A program made the position numbers and the translations under genes. From contig CAYGRM010000041.1 of the NCBI GenBank assembly GCA_964352225.1, positions 1 to 26,684 of the forward strand: 26,684 nt of DNA, given 5' to 3'. The stretch is from CAJQQY01 sp964352225 (GTDB taxonomy: Bacteria; Bacteroidota; Bacteroidia; Chitinophagales; Saprospiraceae). Shown piece after piece: positions 8,759 through 16,480 of this stretch; position 1 is the stretch's first letter; the number at the start of each line of letters is the position of its first letter. The notes beneath the pieces are model-generated. The model did no database searches and had not been told where the DNA came from. It saw nothing but the letters and a program-made list of their open reading frames with translations.

Positions 8759-8773
8759 TGCAATACTATTGCA
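8759..8773. promoter_or_regulatory. Palindromic operator candidate TGCAAT-N3-ATTGCA, site 2
   Basis: A perfect second copy of the 6-3-6 palindrome (TGCAAT ACT ATTGCA), starting 6 bp after the Fur-family stop codon and ending 30 bp before the start of the methyltransferase-like gene. A loose half site (TTTGCAT) follows at 8791-8797. The spacer differs from site 1 while both half sites are identical, which favours selection on the half sites. Confidence 0.6.
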
Positions 8774-8803
8774 TAAAAACTTGAAGTACATTTGCATAAA
8801 AAA

Positions 8804-9400
8804 ATGAAATATCAAATGTATGCCTTCTTTTTCGTCCTTGTCTTTTATTTTGTCACCTTCTTTATACGATCATATTTATTGTGGAAAAATACAGGTGTTA
8901 ATGCCATAACCTTTGATTCGACTGATGATGCTCATGGTTTTAATGGAAGGCTATTTAAATTTATTGCAGCTTTAGAATTGGTAGTCATAGCCATTTATTC
9001 TTTTGGAGGAAGCTGGTATGATTACCTTTTGCCGTTTTGGTATTTGGAGAAATATTATTTAGAAATAACTGGATGGGGGTTGATTCACATTTCTTTGATT
9101 TGGGTTTTTATCAGCCAATTACAAATGTCCGATTCTTGGAGAATAGGGATTGATAAAACAAACAAAACTGAACTAGTCACTCATGGATTATTTTCCATTT
9201 CTCGCAATCCGATTTTCATTGGAATTTTACTTGCTGATCTAGGATTATTTTTGATCGCTCCGAATGCGTTTACCATGTTGGTAGTAGTTTTGTCTTTTGC
9301 AGTTATTCAAACTCAAGTACGACTAGAGGAAGAATTTTTAAAGGAATCTCATGGAGAAGATTATTTAGAATATTTTAGAAACGTGAGAAGATGGATTTAA
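8804..9400 (+). CDS. Isoprenylcysteine carboxyl methyltransferase-like membrane protein
   Basis: A membrane protein of about 198 residues when started at ATG 8804 (MKYQMYAFFFVLVFYFV); the upstream TTG at 8792 is a weaker start. There are about four to five hydrophobic segments, then the SAM-binding signature of the ICMT/PEMT superfamily: LVTHGLFSISRNPIFIGILL and, near the end, RLEEEFLKESHGEDYLEYF. Family members methylate small or lipid substrates at the membrane, but the bacterial substrate is generally unknown. Such genes are often found beside metal-efflux transporters, as here. The copy of the palindrome in front of it suggests control by the Fur-family neighbour. It meets the DUF4132 gene tail to tail with a 17-bp gap. 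Confidence 0.8.
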   Translation: MKYQMYAFFFVLVFYFVTFFIRSYLLWKNTGVNAITFDSTDDAHGFNGRLFKFIAALELVVIAIYSFGGSWYDYLLPFWYLEKYYLEITGWGLIHISLIWVFISQLQMSDSWRIGIDKTNKTELVTHGLFSISRNPIFIGILLADLGLFLIAPNAFTMLVVVLSFAVIQTQVRLEEEFLKESHGEDYLEYFRNVRRWI

Positions 9401-9417
9401 TTTATTTTCAAATGAAA

Positions 9418-12090
9418 TCATCTATTAATTTGACGTGTAATTGTTTCATCCGTAATTTTATGATCCTCTGCCAATAAAAAGGCTTTACTCAATAAAATAG
9501 ATAATCCACGATCACCTTCAAATGGAATAAATAATTTGTCGCTATTTTTATCTTTTAAAGGTCCCGGCACAATGCATAAATATTGGTCGTTGGGTTCCAT
9601 CAAAATATTGGTACTTCCGATGTGGATTTTGTAAGTTCGTTTCTTCCCTTTGACGATTAAAAATTTTCCATCGATGGAAGTTACCTTGGCAATCTTTAAG
9701 CGAGGAACTAATTTTTCCAAAATCGTTTTTCGTGTTTTTGCCAACTCGGTCAAGTCTCCAAAAGAATATGATTGCCAATAGTTATGATATTGAACTAAGC
9801 CGCCATTGTCTTGCCAAGCAGGATCATTTCCAACGCTTGCCACCCCTACAAAAAGGTCTGTATCTCGCATGATTTCAGAGAAAACGATTTTAGGAATATC
9901 AATCAGGTCAACCGTATTTTCGTCTTCCAAAAATCTCACTTGGTCTGTCGCAACATATAACCAAATGCCTGTATCATTGAACGCATCTTGGGCATTCAAT
10001 TCATTGATCCAATACTCTGCCCGCAAATTATAATCAGGAATTTCGAGACTACAAGCTTGCGTATTCATGCCACCATCGTAAGTTCCGATGAGTTGATATT
10101 TCCAATTTCGGATACCAGCCAAAGCGTTGAACTGATGTTGTTTCAAAATATGCGCAGCCATTCGATTGCTGTAACTTTTGGTATTTATCTCAGCATCAGT
10201 CAAAATATAAACCTCTCGATGAGCTTGTTTTAAAGGTTGCTTGATTTCGTTTTCTTGAAGGAAATCCCTCCATTTTAAAATGTCATCAGTTTCACTTTCA
10301 AGTGGATGCCACAGCTTGACAACCGTATTTTTATCTATCCAATCAACTTGATTTTTATCGACATCTTGCCATTGTTCATTCCAGTAAATAGCATGAGTTT
10401 TTTGATCTTCTTTTTCAAAAGTCCAAATTAATTTTTGAGTTAAAAATGACATCAAGCCGTGGTCGAGATAATATTTCTGAAAATGATCGAATTGGAAAAC
10501 TCGTTTTTGAATATAAGATCGATCCAACCGATCTCGCTGAAGGGTCAAAGTTTTGGGAATTAATTTAGCCGTATTTCGCAGGTCTTTTAATTCATCTTTA
10601 AAATCAGTTCTAACAAAAGATGGAACAGATTTTTGAAGTTTTCCATCAGGTTTTATCCATTCGATATTTGTTTTTCCAAAAGCAGCTAAACTCAATTTGG
10701 CGATATAATCATTGAATTGAAATTCGCGAACGCCTTCCCTCAGTCCAAAGTCTTGAATAGAAAAATCCTCCAAATCTGCAACGCTAATTTTAAGCTTTTT
10801 AGCGGTGGAAGAAATATAATTTTCAATTAATTTTTTTGTATTTCGTTGAGCAATTCTTGATCGAACTCGATTAAGTGTTGCTACTCCTTCCAAAGAATTT
10901 CGGCTGGAAATAGTATAAATACAAGCATTACCCAAGGCTCCTGAGGCGGGGCCAACTCCTGGTATTTTTTTAAAACATTTGACAATTAATTTTTCTAGAC
11001 TTGCATTAACTTGGGAGGTTTTTAAAGTACTTAAAATCCACATTAACCCTTTGGCTAAAGTTGCATTTTGCGCATGCACAAAACGATGATACCAATGGCT
11101 GACTTGGGTCATTTCCATTTTGTTAAGAAATTGAATCCACTCTTCCATTTTCTCCAAAAAATCTTTCTCACCCAAATCACTAATTAAGAGAGTAGCTTTT
11201 TCTAGAAATTTTTTGGATGGTTTGCCAGCCGATGCAGTCGAAGATAGCTGAAAAATTTTATACCATTTTCGCTGTATTTCATAATCTAATAGGGCAATAT
11301 CTCTATTTACTTTTTTTCCAAATTCATCTGTTTTTTCCAATAAAAAAGGCAAAACCGTTTCCCCATCTGAAAAGTTGGCTGCCCAAAGTTCTCGTGCGCT
11401 ATTTTTTATTTTGCTAAAACCTTGTTCATCATAATTGTTTTTAGGTTTTAATTCGATTACTTCATTCAAACTTTCTCTCAATGCATCAGACATGCCTTTT
11501 GCTTTGACATGATCTTCGACGTTTTTAAAGAAGCTTCCCATTTGGAAAGAGTATAATTTATTGGTTTTGGGATGGATAAAAGCTCTTAAGATAAAGATCA
11601 TTTCGTCCTCGGTGTAAGGCAATTTTTTACGAACAAAAAGATTGGCAATTTGGTAAAGTGCATATTTAGATTGGCTATCAATGGAGTACCATATGGTTCG
11701 ATAAAGCAGAGCCATCAGAAAATCTTTTTGAGCTTTTCGATCAGCTGCTAAATATTTTTTTATCGTAGGAACACTTTCTATTGGTTTATGATAATCTCGA
11801 CTGACTAGATCTATAAAAATAAGGTGGTGTACATCAGGATGAAAAGAATAGTAAGGATCATTGACTGCTAAAGGAAAACGATCTTCATAGTATTTTTCAA
11901 TTTCTCCAGTTGCAAAATTTGCATCCAATCTTTTTTGAAATGCTAAAATAGAGATAGGGTTTCCCTTATTTTTTTTGGGAGCAAGATGAGATGATTGATT
12001 TTTATTTTGGCTTTCCTTTTTGTCTTTATCTTCAGGGCGATTGCCAAATAGTTTTTTTAATTCCTCAGATAGTTTGTTGATTATGTTCAT
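9418..12090 (-). CDS. DUF4132 domain-containing protein, function unknown
   Basis: An 890-residue soluble protein with no signal peptide or membrane helix and a lysine-rich N-terminal linker (about 14-45). The middle looks alpha-helical and repeat-like, for example WYHRFVHAQNATLAKGLMWI and IPGVGPASGALGNACIYTIS. The C-terminal half carries DUF4132-type segments: REVYILTDAEINTKSYSNRM, AAHILKQHQFNALAGIRNWK, then HIGSTNILMEPNDQYLCIVP and a final SKAFLLAEDHKITDETI. DUF4132 proteins include E. coli YehI and the MolR group. Their biochemical role is not established, though relatives occur in clusters with MoxR-type ATPases and VWA proteins. None of those partners is here. A small gene lies upstream on the same strand with a MITE-like insert between them. 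Confidence 0.78.
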   Translation of the reverse strand: MNIINKLSEELKKLFGNRPEDKDKKESQNKNQSSHLAPKKNKGNPISILAFQKRLDANFATGEIEKYYEDRFPLAVNDPYYSFHPDVHHLIFIDLVSRDYHKPIESVPTIKKYLAADRKAQKDFLMALLYRTIWYSIDSQSKYALYQIANLFVRKKLPYTEDEMIFILRAFIHPKTNKLYSFQMGSFFKNVEDHVKAKGMSDALRESLNEVIELKPKNNYDEQGFSKIKNSARELWAANFSDGETVLPFLLEKTDEFGKKVNRDIALLDYEIQRKWYKIFQLSSTASAGKPSKKFLEKATLLISDLGEKDFLEKMEEWIQFLNKMEMTQVSHWYHRFVHAQNATLAKGLMWILSTLKTSQVNASLEKLIVKCFKKIPGVGPASGALGNACIYTISSRNSLEGVATLNRVRSRIAQRNTKKLIENYISSTAKKLKISVADLEDFSIQDFGLREGVREFQFNDYIAKLSLAAFGKTNIEWIKPDGKLQKSVPSFVRTDFKDELKDLRNTAKLIPKTLTLQRDRLDRSYIQKRVFQFDHFQKYYLDHGLMSFLTQKLIWTFEKEDQKTHAIYWNEQWQDVDKNQVDWIDKNTVVKLWHPLESETDDILKWRDFLQENEIKQPLKQAHREVYILTDAEINTKSYSNRMAAHILKQHQFNALAGIRNWKYQLIGTYDGGMNTQACSLEIPDYNLRAEYWINELNAQDAFNDTGIWLYVATDQVRFLEDENTVDLIDIPKIVFSEIMRDTDLFVGVASVGNDPAWQDNGGLVQYHNYWQSYSFGDLTELAKTRKTILEKLVPRLKIAKVTSIDGKFLIVKGKKRTYKIHIGSTNILMEPNDQYLCIVPGPLKDKNSDKLFIPFEGDRGLSILLSKAFLLAEDHKITDETITRQINR

Positions 12091-12119
12091 AAATCTAGAT
12101 AGTTGAAAAAGGTTGTCTA

Positions 12120-12282
12120 AGAGACTGTTTTGAATTATGTCGCTAATTTTTTTATGCGTCTTTTTTCACCAAATTTCGTTTTTTTCTCGGGCAATAACTA
12201 AGGCTATTCCCCTCCAAAAAAGCCTCATTTAGCAAAAAAATACACTATAAAAAATTTTAGCACACATTTCAAAACAGTCTCT
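12120..12282. mobile_element. MITE-like element with 14-15-bp terminal inverted repeats
   Basis: Termini GAGACTGTTTTGAA at 12121-12134 and its exact reverse complement at 12268-12281; the perfect match extends one base further each side. Partial complementarity continues inward (GTCGCTAATTTTTTTAT against its near complement). TAA flanks both ends (12118-12120 and 12282-12284), consistent with a 3-bp target duplication. GAG-type ends with TNA duplications are known for some IS5-family elements. The 161-bp interior has no ORF, so it would be non-autonomous. No transposase is in the window to confirm this. Confidence 0.5.
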
Positions 12283-12311
12283 AAAAAATGATTTATCGGA
12301 AGAACTAAAAA

Positions 12312-12701
12312 TTACCCTCCAACAAGCGGAGTTAATTTTAAAAAACTTACTGACGTATCTTTTTTAACCAAGACTTCTTGATCTAAAGATTCTGCTTGAA
12401 TATTATCGATTAAAACGAAATAACTATTTTTTTGAAAACTGTCTAGCGCGATGTAAACTTGCTTTTCTGCGTCAATATTTCGTTTCTTTTTAAATTTGAA
12501 ACCATTGAGCGTTTTTTCGGTATCGGAAGGTTGGATTAAACCGGTGAAGTATTCAGAAGATCTTTGATTGTAGCGATTAACTTCTGCCTTGACTCGACTA
12601 GCGATGAGGTCTTTGACGGTAATTAATTCGTTAGCAATTTCAATTTCAATTTGATTGAGAATATCGCCTGAGAAGGTTTCATCTTTGATAACTAGCTTCA
12701 T
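12312..12701 (-). CDS. Conserved small protein, likely partner of DUF4132 protein
   Basis: A soluble protein of about 129 residues if started at the ATG at 12701 (MKLVIKDETFSGDILNQIEI). Longer forms could start at ATG 12737 or TTG 12755, but the MKLVIKDE start looks like the natural N-terminus of the family. Visible landmarks are ITVKDLIASRVKAEVNRYN, YFTGLIQPSDTEKTLNGFKF and the C-terminal VSFLKLTPLVGG. I recall similar small proteins beside DUF4132 genes but know of no assigned function. It is upstream of the DUF4132 gene on the same strand, so the two were probably one operon before the repeat element inserted between them. Confidence 0.65.
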   Translation of the reverse strand: MKLVIKDETFSGDILNQIEIEIANELITVKDLIASRVKAEVNRYNQRSSEYFTGLIQPSDTEKTLNGFKFKKKRNIDAEKQVYIALDSFQKNSYFVLIDNIQAESLDQEVLVKKDTSVSFLKLTPLVGG

Positions 12702-12755
12702 TAGTTTAGATTTTAAGTTTAAATCAAATGTAATCATATTGATTAAATTTAACAA

Positions 12756-13218
12756 ATTTTAAATCAAAAAAATTACATAATGATTTATTCTTTAACCAAA
12801 ACAAGGTTGTTGGCGCTTTAATCACCAACAACTCTCTTTATCAAATTAAAGCAAGTTGGATTTGCATTCACCTTAAAATACTATTAGGCGCTTGTTTTAA
12901 CGGTACTATTTTGGTCATTGCTCCAATTTGGTGTGAACCCAATTTTCGATCAGTCCTTTAAAGCTAGTCTTTAGCATATGAGGTAATTCTGTTTTTTAGA
13001 GTAGTCTAGATTCTTGAAGATTACGACATTAAACAAAACATAGTAGAATTATTTTTTAAACTTAAATATGTGCATCAAGGAAGGTTGGAATGATCGTTTT
13101 TACCGAGCTTAAATTTGAGTGGAATGCAAATAATTCAGGTATTTGGAAAAAGGAAAAAAAATACCAAACATTTCTAATATTTTATTCTCAAAAAACCTTT
13201 CGTTTTCCTAAAAAAACA
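12756..13218. other. Intergenic region without a recognised gene
   Basis: No supportable ORF or RNA gene. A hairpin at 12806-12832 (GTTGTTGG/CCAACAAC with an 11-nt loop, followed by a pyrimidine-rich tract) is the clearest structure. A poly-A/T inverted repeat pairs about 13149-13165 (AAAAAGGAAAAAAAATACC) with 13283-13300, enclosing the tRNA promoter. The rest reads as featureless AT-rich sequence. Confidence 0.4.
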
Positions 13219-13226
13219 TATCTTTG
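13198..13226 (+). promoter_or_regulatory. Bacteroidota-type promoter upstream of tRNA-Leu
   Basis: TATCTTTG at 13219-13226 is an exact match to the TAnnTTTG -7 box used by Bacteroidota primary sigma factor. A weak -33-like TTTCG lies at 13198-13202, at suitable spacing. Transcription would start near 13232, leaving a leader of about 115 nt before the mature tRNA. Confidence 0.6.
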
Positions 13227-13347
13227 CACCGCTTTTCAAGAAAGCAGTTCCTTGACTACAATTTAGTGATTTATTTTTAGCAGGTATTTTTTTCCTTTTT
13301 TTGAAAAAAAATGATTGCTAAAATTATTTTTTCACTAAAAAACAATT

Positions 13348-13429
13348 GCGGGTGTGATGAAATTGGTAGACATGCTAGACTTAGGATCTAGTGCTTCACG
13401 GCGTGGGGGTTCGAGTCCCTCCACCCGCA
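13348..13429 (+). tRNA. tRNA-Leu, anticodon UAG
   Basis: A full class II cloverleaf. The acceptor stem pairs GCGGGTG (13348-13354) with CACCCGC (13422-13428), with discriminator A at 13429. The anticodon stem CTAGA/TCTAG encloses loop CTTAGGA, giving anticodon TAG at 13382-13384, which decodes CUA and probably other CUN codons. The long variable arm (TGCTTCACGGCG) is typical of tRNA-Leu, and the T loop is TTCGAGT. CCA is not encoded. Confidence 0.97.
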
Positions 13430-13433
13430 CTTT

Positions 13434-13530
13434 TTAATGGATAATTAAGAATGATGAAAACGAGAAAGAATTTTTAAGTTGAAAAATTATTCAACTGCTT
13501 CACGGCAGTCAGGTTCTTAATTATTCATTT
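13434..13530. repeat. Imperfect inverted repeat downstream of tRNA-Leu
   Basis: AATGGATAATTAAGAA (from 13435) pairs with TTCTTAATTATTCATT (from 13514). The interior holds a smaller hairpin (GTTGA/TCAAC) and the 11-mer TGCTTCACGGC at 13496-13506, identical to the variable arm of the tRNA just upstream. It may act as the tRNA transcript terminator or be a decayed tRNA-derived fragment. Confidence 0.5.
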
Positions 13531-13625
13531 TTCTTTTATTTCATTTCCAACTTTATTCATTTCAATTTTTTATTTTAATCATTGCTGTTTTTACATTTAG
13601 TAGAGACAGCCGAAATAAGTTAACT

Positions 13626-15089
13626 ATGCCACAAGTTGTCAGAAACGATAGTGACAATTTAAATACTCAAATTGTTTTGACCATAACTAAGGATGATTAT
13701 GAACCAAAGTTCAAATCAGAATTGAATAAGTACAAAAGCAAAGTTTCCATGAAGGGATTCCGAAAAGGGAAAACTCCAACAGCTTTGATTAAGAAAATGT
13801 ACGGTCAAAGATTACTAGTTGATGTAATCAACGAAATGGTTCAAAATGAGATTTTTACTTTTATCAAAGAGGAAGATTTGCAGACGATCGGTCAGCCAAT
13901 TCCATCAAAAGATCAACCTGAAGTTGATTTTAATGTGAATGACTTGAAAGATATGGAATTCCGTTTTGATTTAGGATTGGCTCCTCAGTTTGAATTAAAA
14001 GGAGTGGATAAAGACTCTACCTTCGATTTTAAAAAAGTACAAATTGATGATGCCTTTTTGGCTGAGCAAGTAGAAGCAGGTCGAAAAAGAGTAGGGGAGC
14101 GAGCACAAATGACCGAAGACATCGAAGGAAATGATGTGATCAAATTGAATGTGAACGAACTAGATGGAGATAAATTAAAAGAAGACGGTTGGGCGGCAAG
14201 TTTCTCTGTGTTAGTTGATGAGATTGCAGATGATAAAGTAAAGGAAGAAATTTTAACAAAGAAAGCAGGTGATAAAGTTACGGTGAACGTTTTCCAGTTG
14301 GAGAAAAATCGAGATGCAGATTTTGTTAGAAAAAATATGTTGGGCGTTCAAGAAAATGATGAAGATGTAGAAATTGGGGAAATGTTTGAGGCAACTATTG
14401 AAGAAGTGAATCGTATACAACTTGCTGAAGTTAATCAAGAGTTCTTTGATAAATATATGGGGCCAGGAAAAGTTTCGTCTGTAGAAGAAATGAAGGAAAT
14501 GATCAAAAATGATTATGTCACTCATTACGACAAGCAAGCTGATGCTTTGATGTTCAGAGATTTCAACGATATGTTGTTGGAAAAAAATCAATTGCCTTTG
14601 CCAGATGCATTTTTGAAAAGATGGTTAAAAACATCGGAGCAAAATGTCCAAGATAATGATGTAGAAGAAGGATATGATGAATTTGCAAAATCTTTACGTT
14701 GGTCATTAATTCGAGGTGAGTTGATAAAAAAATTCAACTTGGAAGTAACTGACAATGAAGTTTTCGAAGGAATCAAAGAGCAAGTTCGAGGAATGTTCAA
14801 GCAATATGGAATGGCTGATGCTGATGAGTTAATTGTTTTGAATACCGCAAATCGAATGGCAGAAGACAAAGAGCAAATGAATAAAGTATATGGTGAAATG
14901 ATGAATGAAAAAGTATTCAACACCATCAAAGGCGAAATAACCATTAATGAAACGCCAATTTCACGGGAGGATTTTGATGCTTTATTGGAAGAAGAAAGAG
15001 CGAAAGCAATGGCTGCTCAAGCAGCAGCTCAAGTTAAAAGTATAGTAAATACCGAGGAGGAGGAAGTTGAAGCGGAGGAAGTGGAGTAA
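13626..15089 (+). CDS. tig: Trigger factor, ribosome-associated chaperone
   Basis: A 487-residue protein, longer than the 432-residue E. coli protein, as is common in Bacteroidota. The N-terminal ribosome-binding domain carries the signature MKGFRKGKTP (42-51), which docks on ribosomal protein uL23. A divergent PPIase-like region follows (about 160-260), then the helical C-terminal chaperone domain. The end is very acidic (EEEEVEAEEVE). It holds nascent chains as they leave the ribosome. The order tig-clpP-clpX is widely conserved, linking folding and proteolysis. The ATG start MPQVVRNDSDNLN matches the expected family N-terminus. The enzymatic PPIase activity may be weak, since the domain is poorly conserved. 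Confidence 0.93.
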   Translation: MPQVVRNDSDNLNTQIVLTITKDDYEPKFKSELNKYKSKVSMKGFRKGKTPTALIKKMYGQRLLVDVINEMVQNEIFTFIKEEDLQTIGQPIPSKDQPEVDFNVNDLKDMEFRFDLGLAPQFELKGVDKDSTFDFKKVQIDDAFLAEQVEAGRKRVGERAQMTEDIEGNDVIKLNVNELDGDKLKEDGWAASFSVLVDEIADDKVKEEILTKKAGDKVTVNVFQLEKNRDADFVRKNMLGVQENDEDVEIGEMFEATIEEVNRIQLAEVNQEFFDKYMGPGKVSSVEEMKEMIKNDYVTHYDKQADALMFRDFNDMLLEKNQLPLPDAFLKRWLKTSEQNVQDNDVEEGYDEFAKSLRWSLIRGELIKKFNLEVTDNEVFEGIKEQVRGMFKQYGMADADELIVLNTANRMAEDKEQMNKVYGEMMNEKVFNTIKGEITINETPISREDFDALLEEERAKAMAAQAAAQVKSIVNTEEEEVEAEEVE

Positions 15090-15097
15090 GTAAAATT

Positions 15098-15159
15098 GGT
15101 TATTGAGTGATTAGGTTACTAAGTTATTGGAAACCTGCCTCACTAATAACTCAATAACC
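15098..15159 (+). terminator. Hairpin downstream of tig
   Basis: GGTTATTGAGTGATTAG (15098-15114) pairs with CACTAATAACTCAATAACC (15141-15159), about 16 of 19 positions, and an inner AGGTT/AACCT stem continues the fold. It begins 9 bp after the tig stop. It lacks a clean T run, so it may stabilise or partially terminate the tig mRNA. Confidence 0.5.
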
Positions 15160-15247
15160 GATTAGTCTAACTAAACGACAAATTGATCGAAAATAGATAT
15201 TATTCGTTGAACAAATTTCATTTGAATTGTTTAACATTGTGAAGTTT

Positions 15248-15280
15248 GCGAATTGGAGGTGATTGACTCCCAATTCGCAT
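15248..15280 (+). terminator. Second hairpin in the clpP upstream region
   Basis: TGCGAATTGGAG (from 15248) pairs with CTCCCAATTCGCA over about 12 bp, followed by TACTTGTTTTT. It lies about 85 bp before clpP. It could be a terminator of a short leader or small RNA, or an attenuator of clpP. Confidence 0.5.
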
Positions 15281-15363
15281 ACTTGTTTTTATAGAAAATC
15301 TTTTTAAAACTGTAAAAATTGAAGCACCCGTTTTAGATTTTTACTAAAAAAATTAATACCGAT

Positions 15364-16065
15364 ATGTTTCCAAAAGATGAATTTAAAAAGTATGCTACTA
15401 AGCATCAAGGAATTAGCTCTTTGAACTTAGAGCGATTTGAAAAAGCGCAGCAAGCAGGATTTCAAAATAGTTTGACACCTTATGTAATCGAGGAAAGACA
15501 AATGAATGCAACGCAATTAGATGTATTCTCTCGATTGATGATGGATAGAATTTTGTTCCTTGGAACAGATGTTAACTTTCAAGTAGCTAATATTTTACAG
15601 GCGCAATTATTATTTTTGGAATCTGTAGATCCAAAAAGAGATATCCAAATGTTTATCAATTCTCCGGGAGGAAGTGTGATTGACGGAATGGGAATTTATG
15701 ATACGATGCAATATGTAAGTCCTGATGTAGGGACAATTTGTACAGGAATGGCTGCTTCGATGGGAGCTGTTTTGTTATGTGCAGGTGCTAAGAAAAAACG
15801 TTCTGCATTGCCTCACTCAAGAGTAATGATTCACCAATTGTCAGGAGGAATGAGAGGAACATTTTCTGATATGGAAATCAGTTATAATTTCTCTAAACAA
15901 TTAAGAGAGGAATTATACACTATCCTTGCTAATCATTCTGGCAAAACTTTCGAGCAAATCGAAAAAGATTCAGATCGTGATAATTGGATGAAAGCAAAAG
16001 ATGCTAAAAAATATGGATTGATTGACGAAGTGTTGGAAAGACATTCAACCAAAGATGATGCATAA
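15364..16065 (+). CDS. clpP: ATP-dependent Clp protease proteolytic subunit
   Basis: A 233-residue serine peptidase. The catalytic Ser is S132 in TGMAASMGAVLL, the His is H157 in SRVMIHQLSGG, and the Asp lies in IEKDSDRDNWM (about 202). The oxyanion-hole loop INSPGGSVIDGM is intact. ClpP forms the double heptameric chamber fed by ClpX or ClpA/C. About 30 residues precede the conserved core, in keeping with an N-terminal propeptide or extended N-terminus. It is followed by its own strong terminator and then clpX, so the two subunits may be expressed separately despite adjacency. Confidence 0.96.
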   Translation: MFPKDEFKKYATKHQGISSLNLERFEKAQQAGFQNSLTPYVIEERQMNATQLDVFSRLMMDRILFLGTDVNFQVANILQAQLLFLESVDPKRDIQMFINSPGGSVIDGMGIYDTMQYVSPDVGTICTGMAASMGAVLLCAGAKKKRSALPHSRVMIHQLSGGMRGTFSDMEISYNFSKQLREELYTILANHSGKTFEQIEKDSDRDNWMKAKDAKKYGLIDEVLERHSTKDDA

Positions 16066-16089
16066 TTTTTTGTAAAAAAATAAAATGAT

Positions 16090-16127
16090 GAGCGGTAAGT
16101 TGTGATGACTTGCCGCTCTTTTTTTTT
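16090..16127 (+). terminator. Rho-independent terminator of clpP
   Basis: GAGCGGTAAGT (16090-16100) pairs with ACTTGCCGCTC (16108-16118) with one wobble pair, a 7-nt loop and a run of nine T. This is a textbook intrinsic terminator 24 bp after the clpP stop. Confidence 0.9.
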
Positions 16128-16129
16128 GG

Positions 16130-16262
16130 AAAAAAGGAGTTAGATTCAGGACTTAGTGTTTCTTCGTAGTTTGAATGGCTAATAGCATACCTTGGGGAAT
16201 ACACGAAGCCCTGGCTCCTGCTGGAGAGCATAGCGACCAACCTGATTGCCTGACTCCTTTTT
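16130..16262. repeat. Imperfect inverted repeat between clpP and clpX
   Basis: The outer arms 16130-16150 (AAAAAAGGAGTTAG...TCAGG) and 16241-16262 are imperfect complements with a two-base gap. Inside are CTTCGT/ACGAAG and CTCC/GGAG stems. Its right side shares AGCGACCAACCT and CCTGACTCCTTTTTC with the repeat at 17985-18057. Confidence 0.6.
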
Positions 16263-16313
16263 CATTTTTCCTTTTTAAGCAAAGAAATATTATAACCACC
16301 GTCAAACTTTTAC

Positions 16314-16321
16314 TAACTTTG
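16314..16321 (+). promoter_or_regulatory. Candidate -7 box upstream of clpX
   Basis: TAACTTTG matches TAnnTTTG. No good -33 TTTG is seen at the right spacing. Given the strong clpP terminator, clpX needs its own promoter and this is the best candidate, about 155 bp before the start codon. Confidence 0.35.
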
Positions 16322-16480
16322 TGTGTTGAAAATAACATGTTTTTGATTTTATTTTTTTAGAAAAAAACAAGTTCAAAAATTAACCTCATTTAAGACTAAG
16401 TGCTTGAAAATCAATGGATTAAGTTTTTATATTTTGACCCTCAAAGATTAATTCAAAAAAAAATACAATACCATATTTAT

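Noticed and set aside
14253..14944. Two minus-strand open frames of about 112 and 118 codons
   Set aside because: They are shadows of the trigger factor gene, a by-product of its AT-rich codon use, with no family signal.
16153..16360. Small opposing open frames between clpP and clpX
   Set aside because: They run through the inverted repeat on both strands and have no protein-like features.
16400..16480. 27-residue N-terminal extension of ClpX
   Set aside because: The family begins just before the zinc finger; the ATG at 16481 gives the standard MRKTKNTHRCSFC start.
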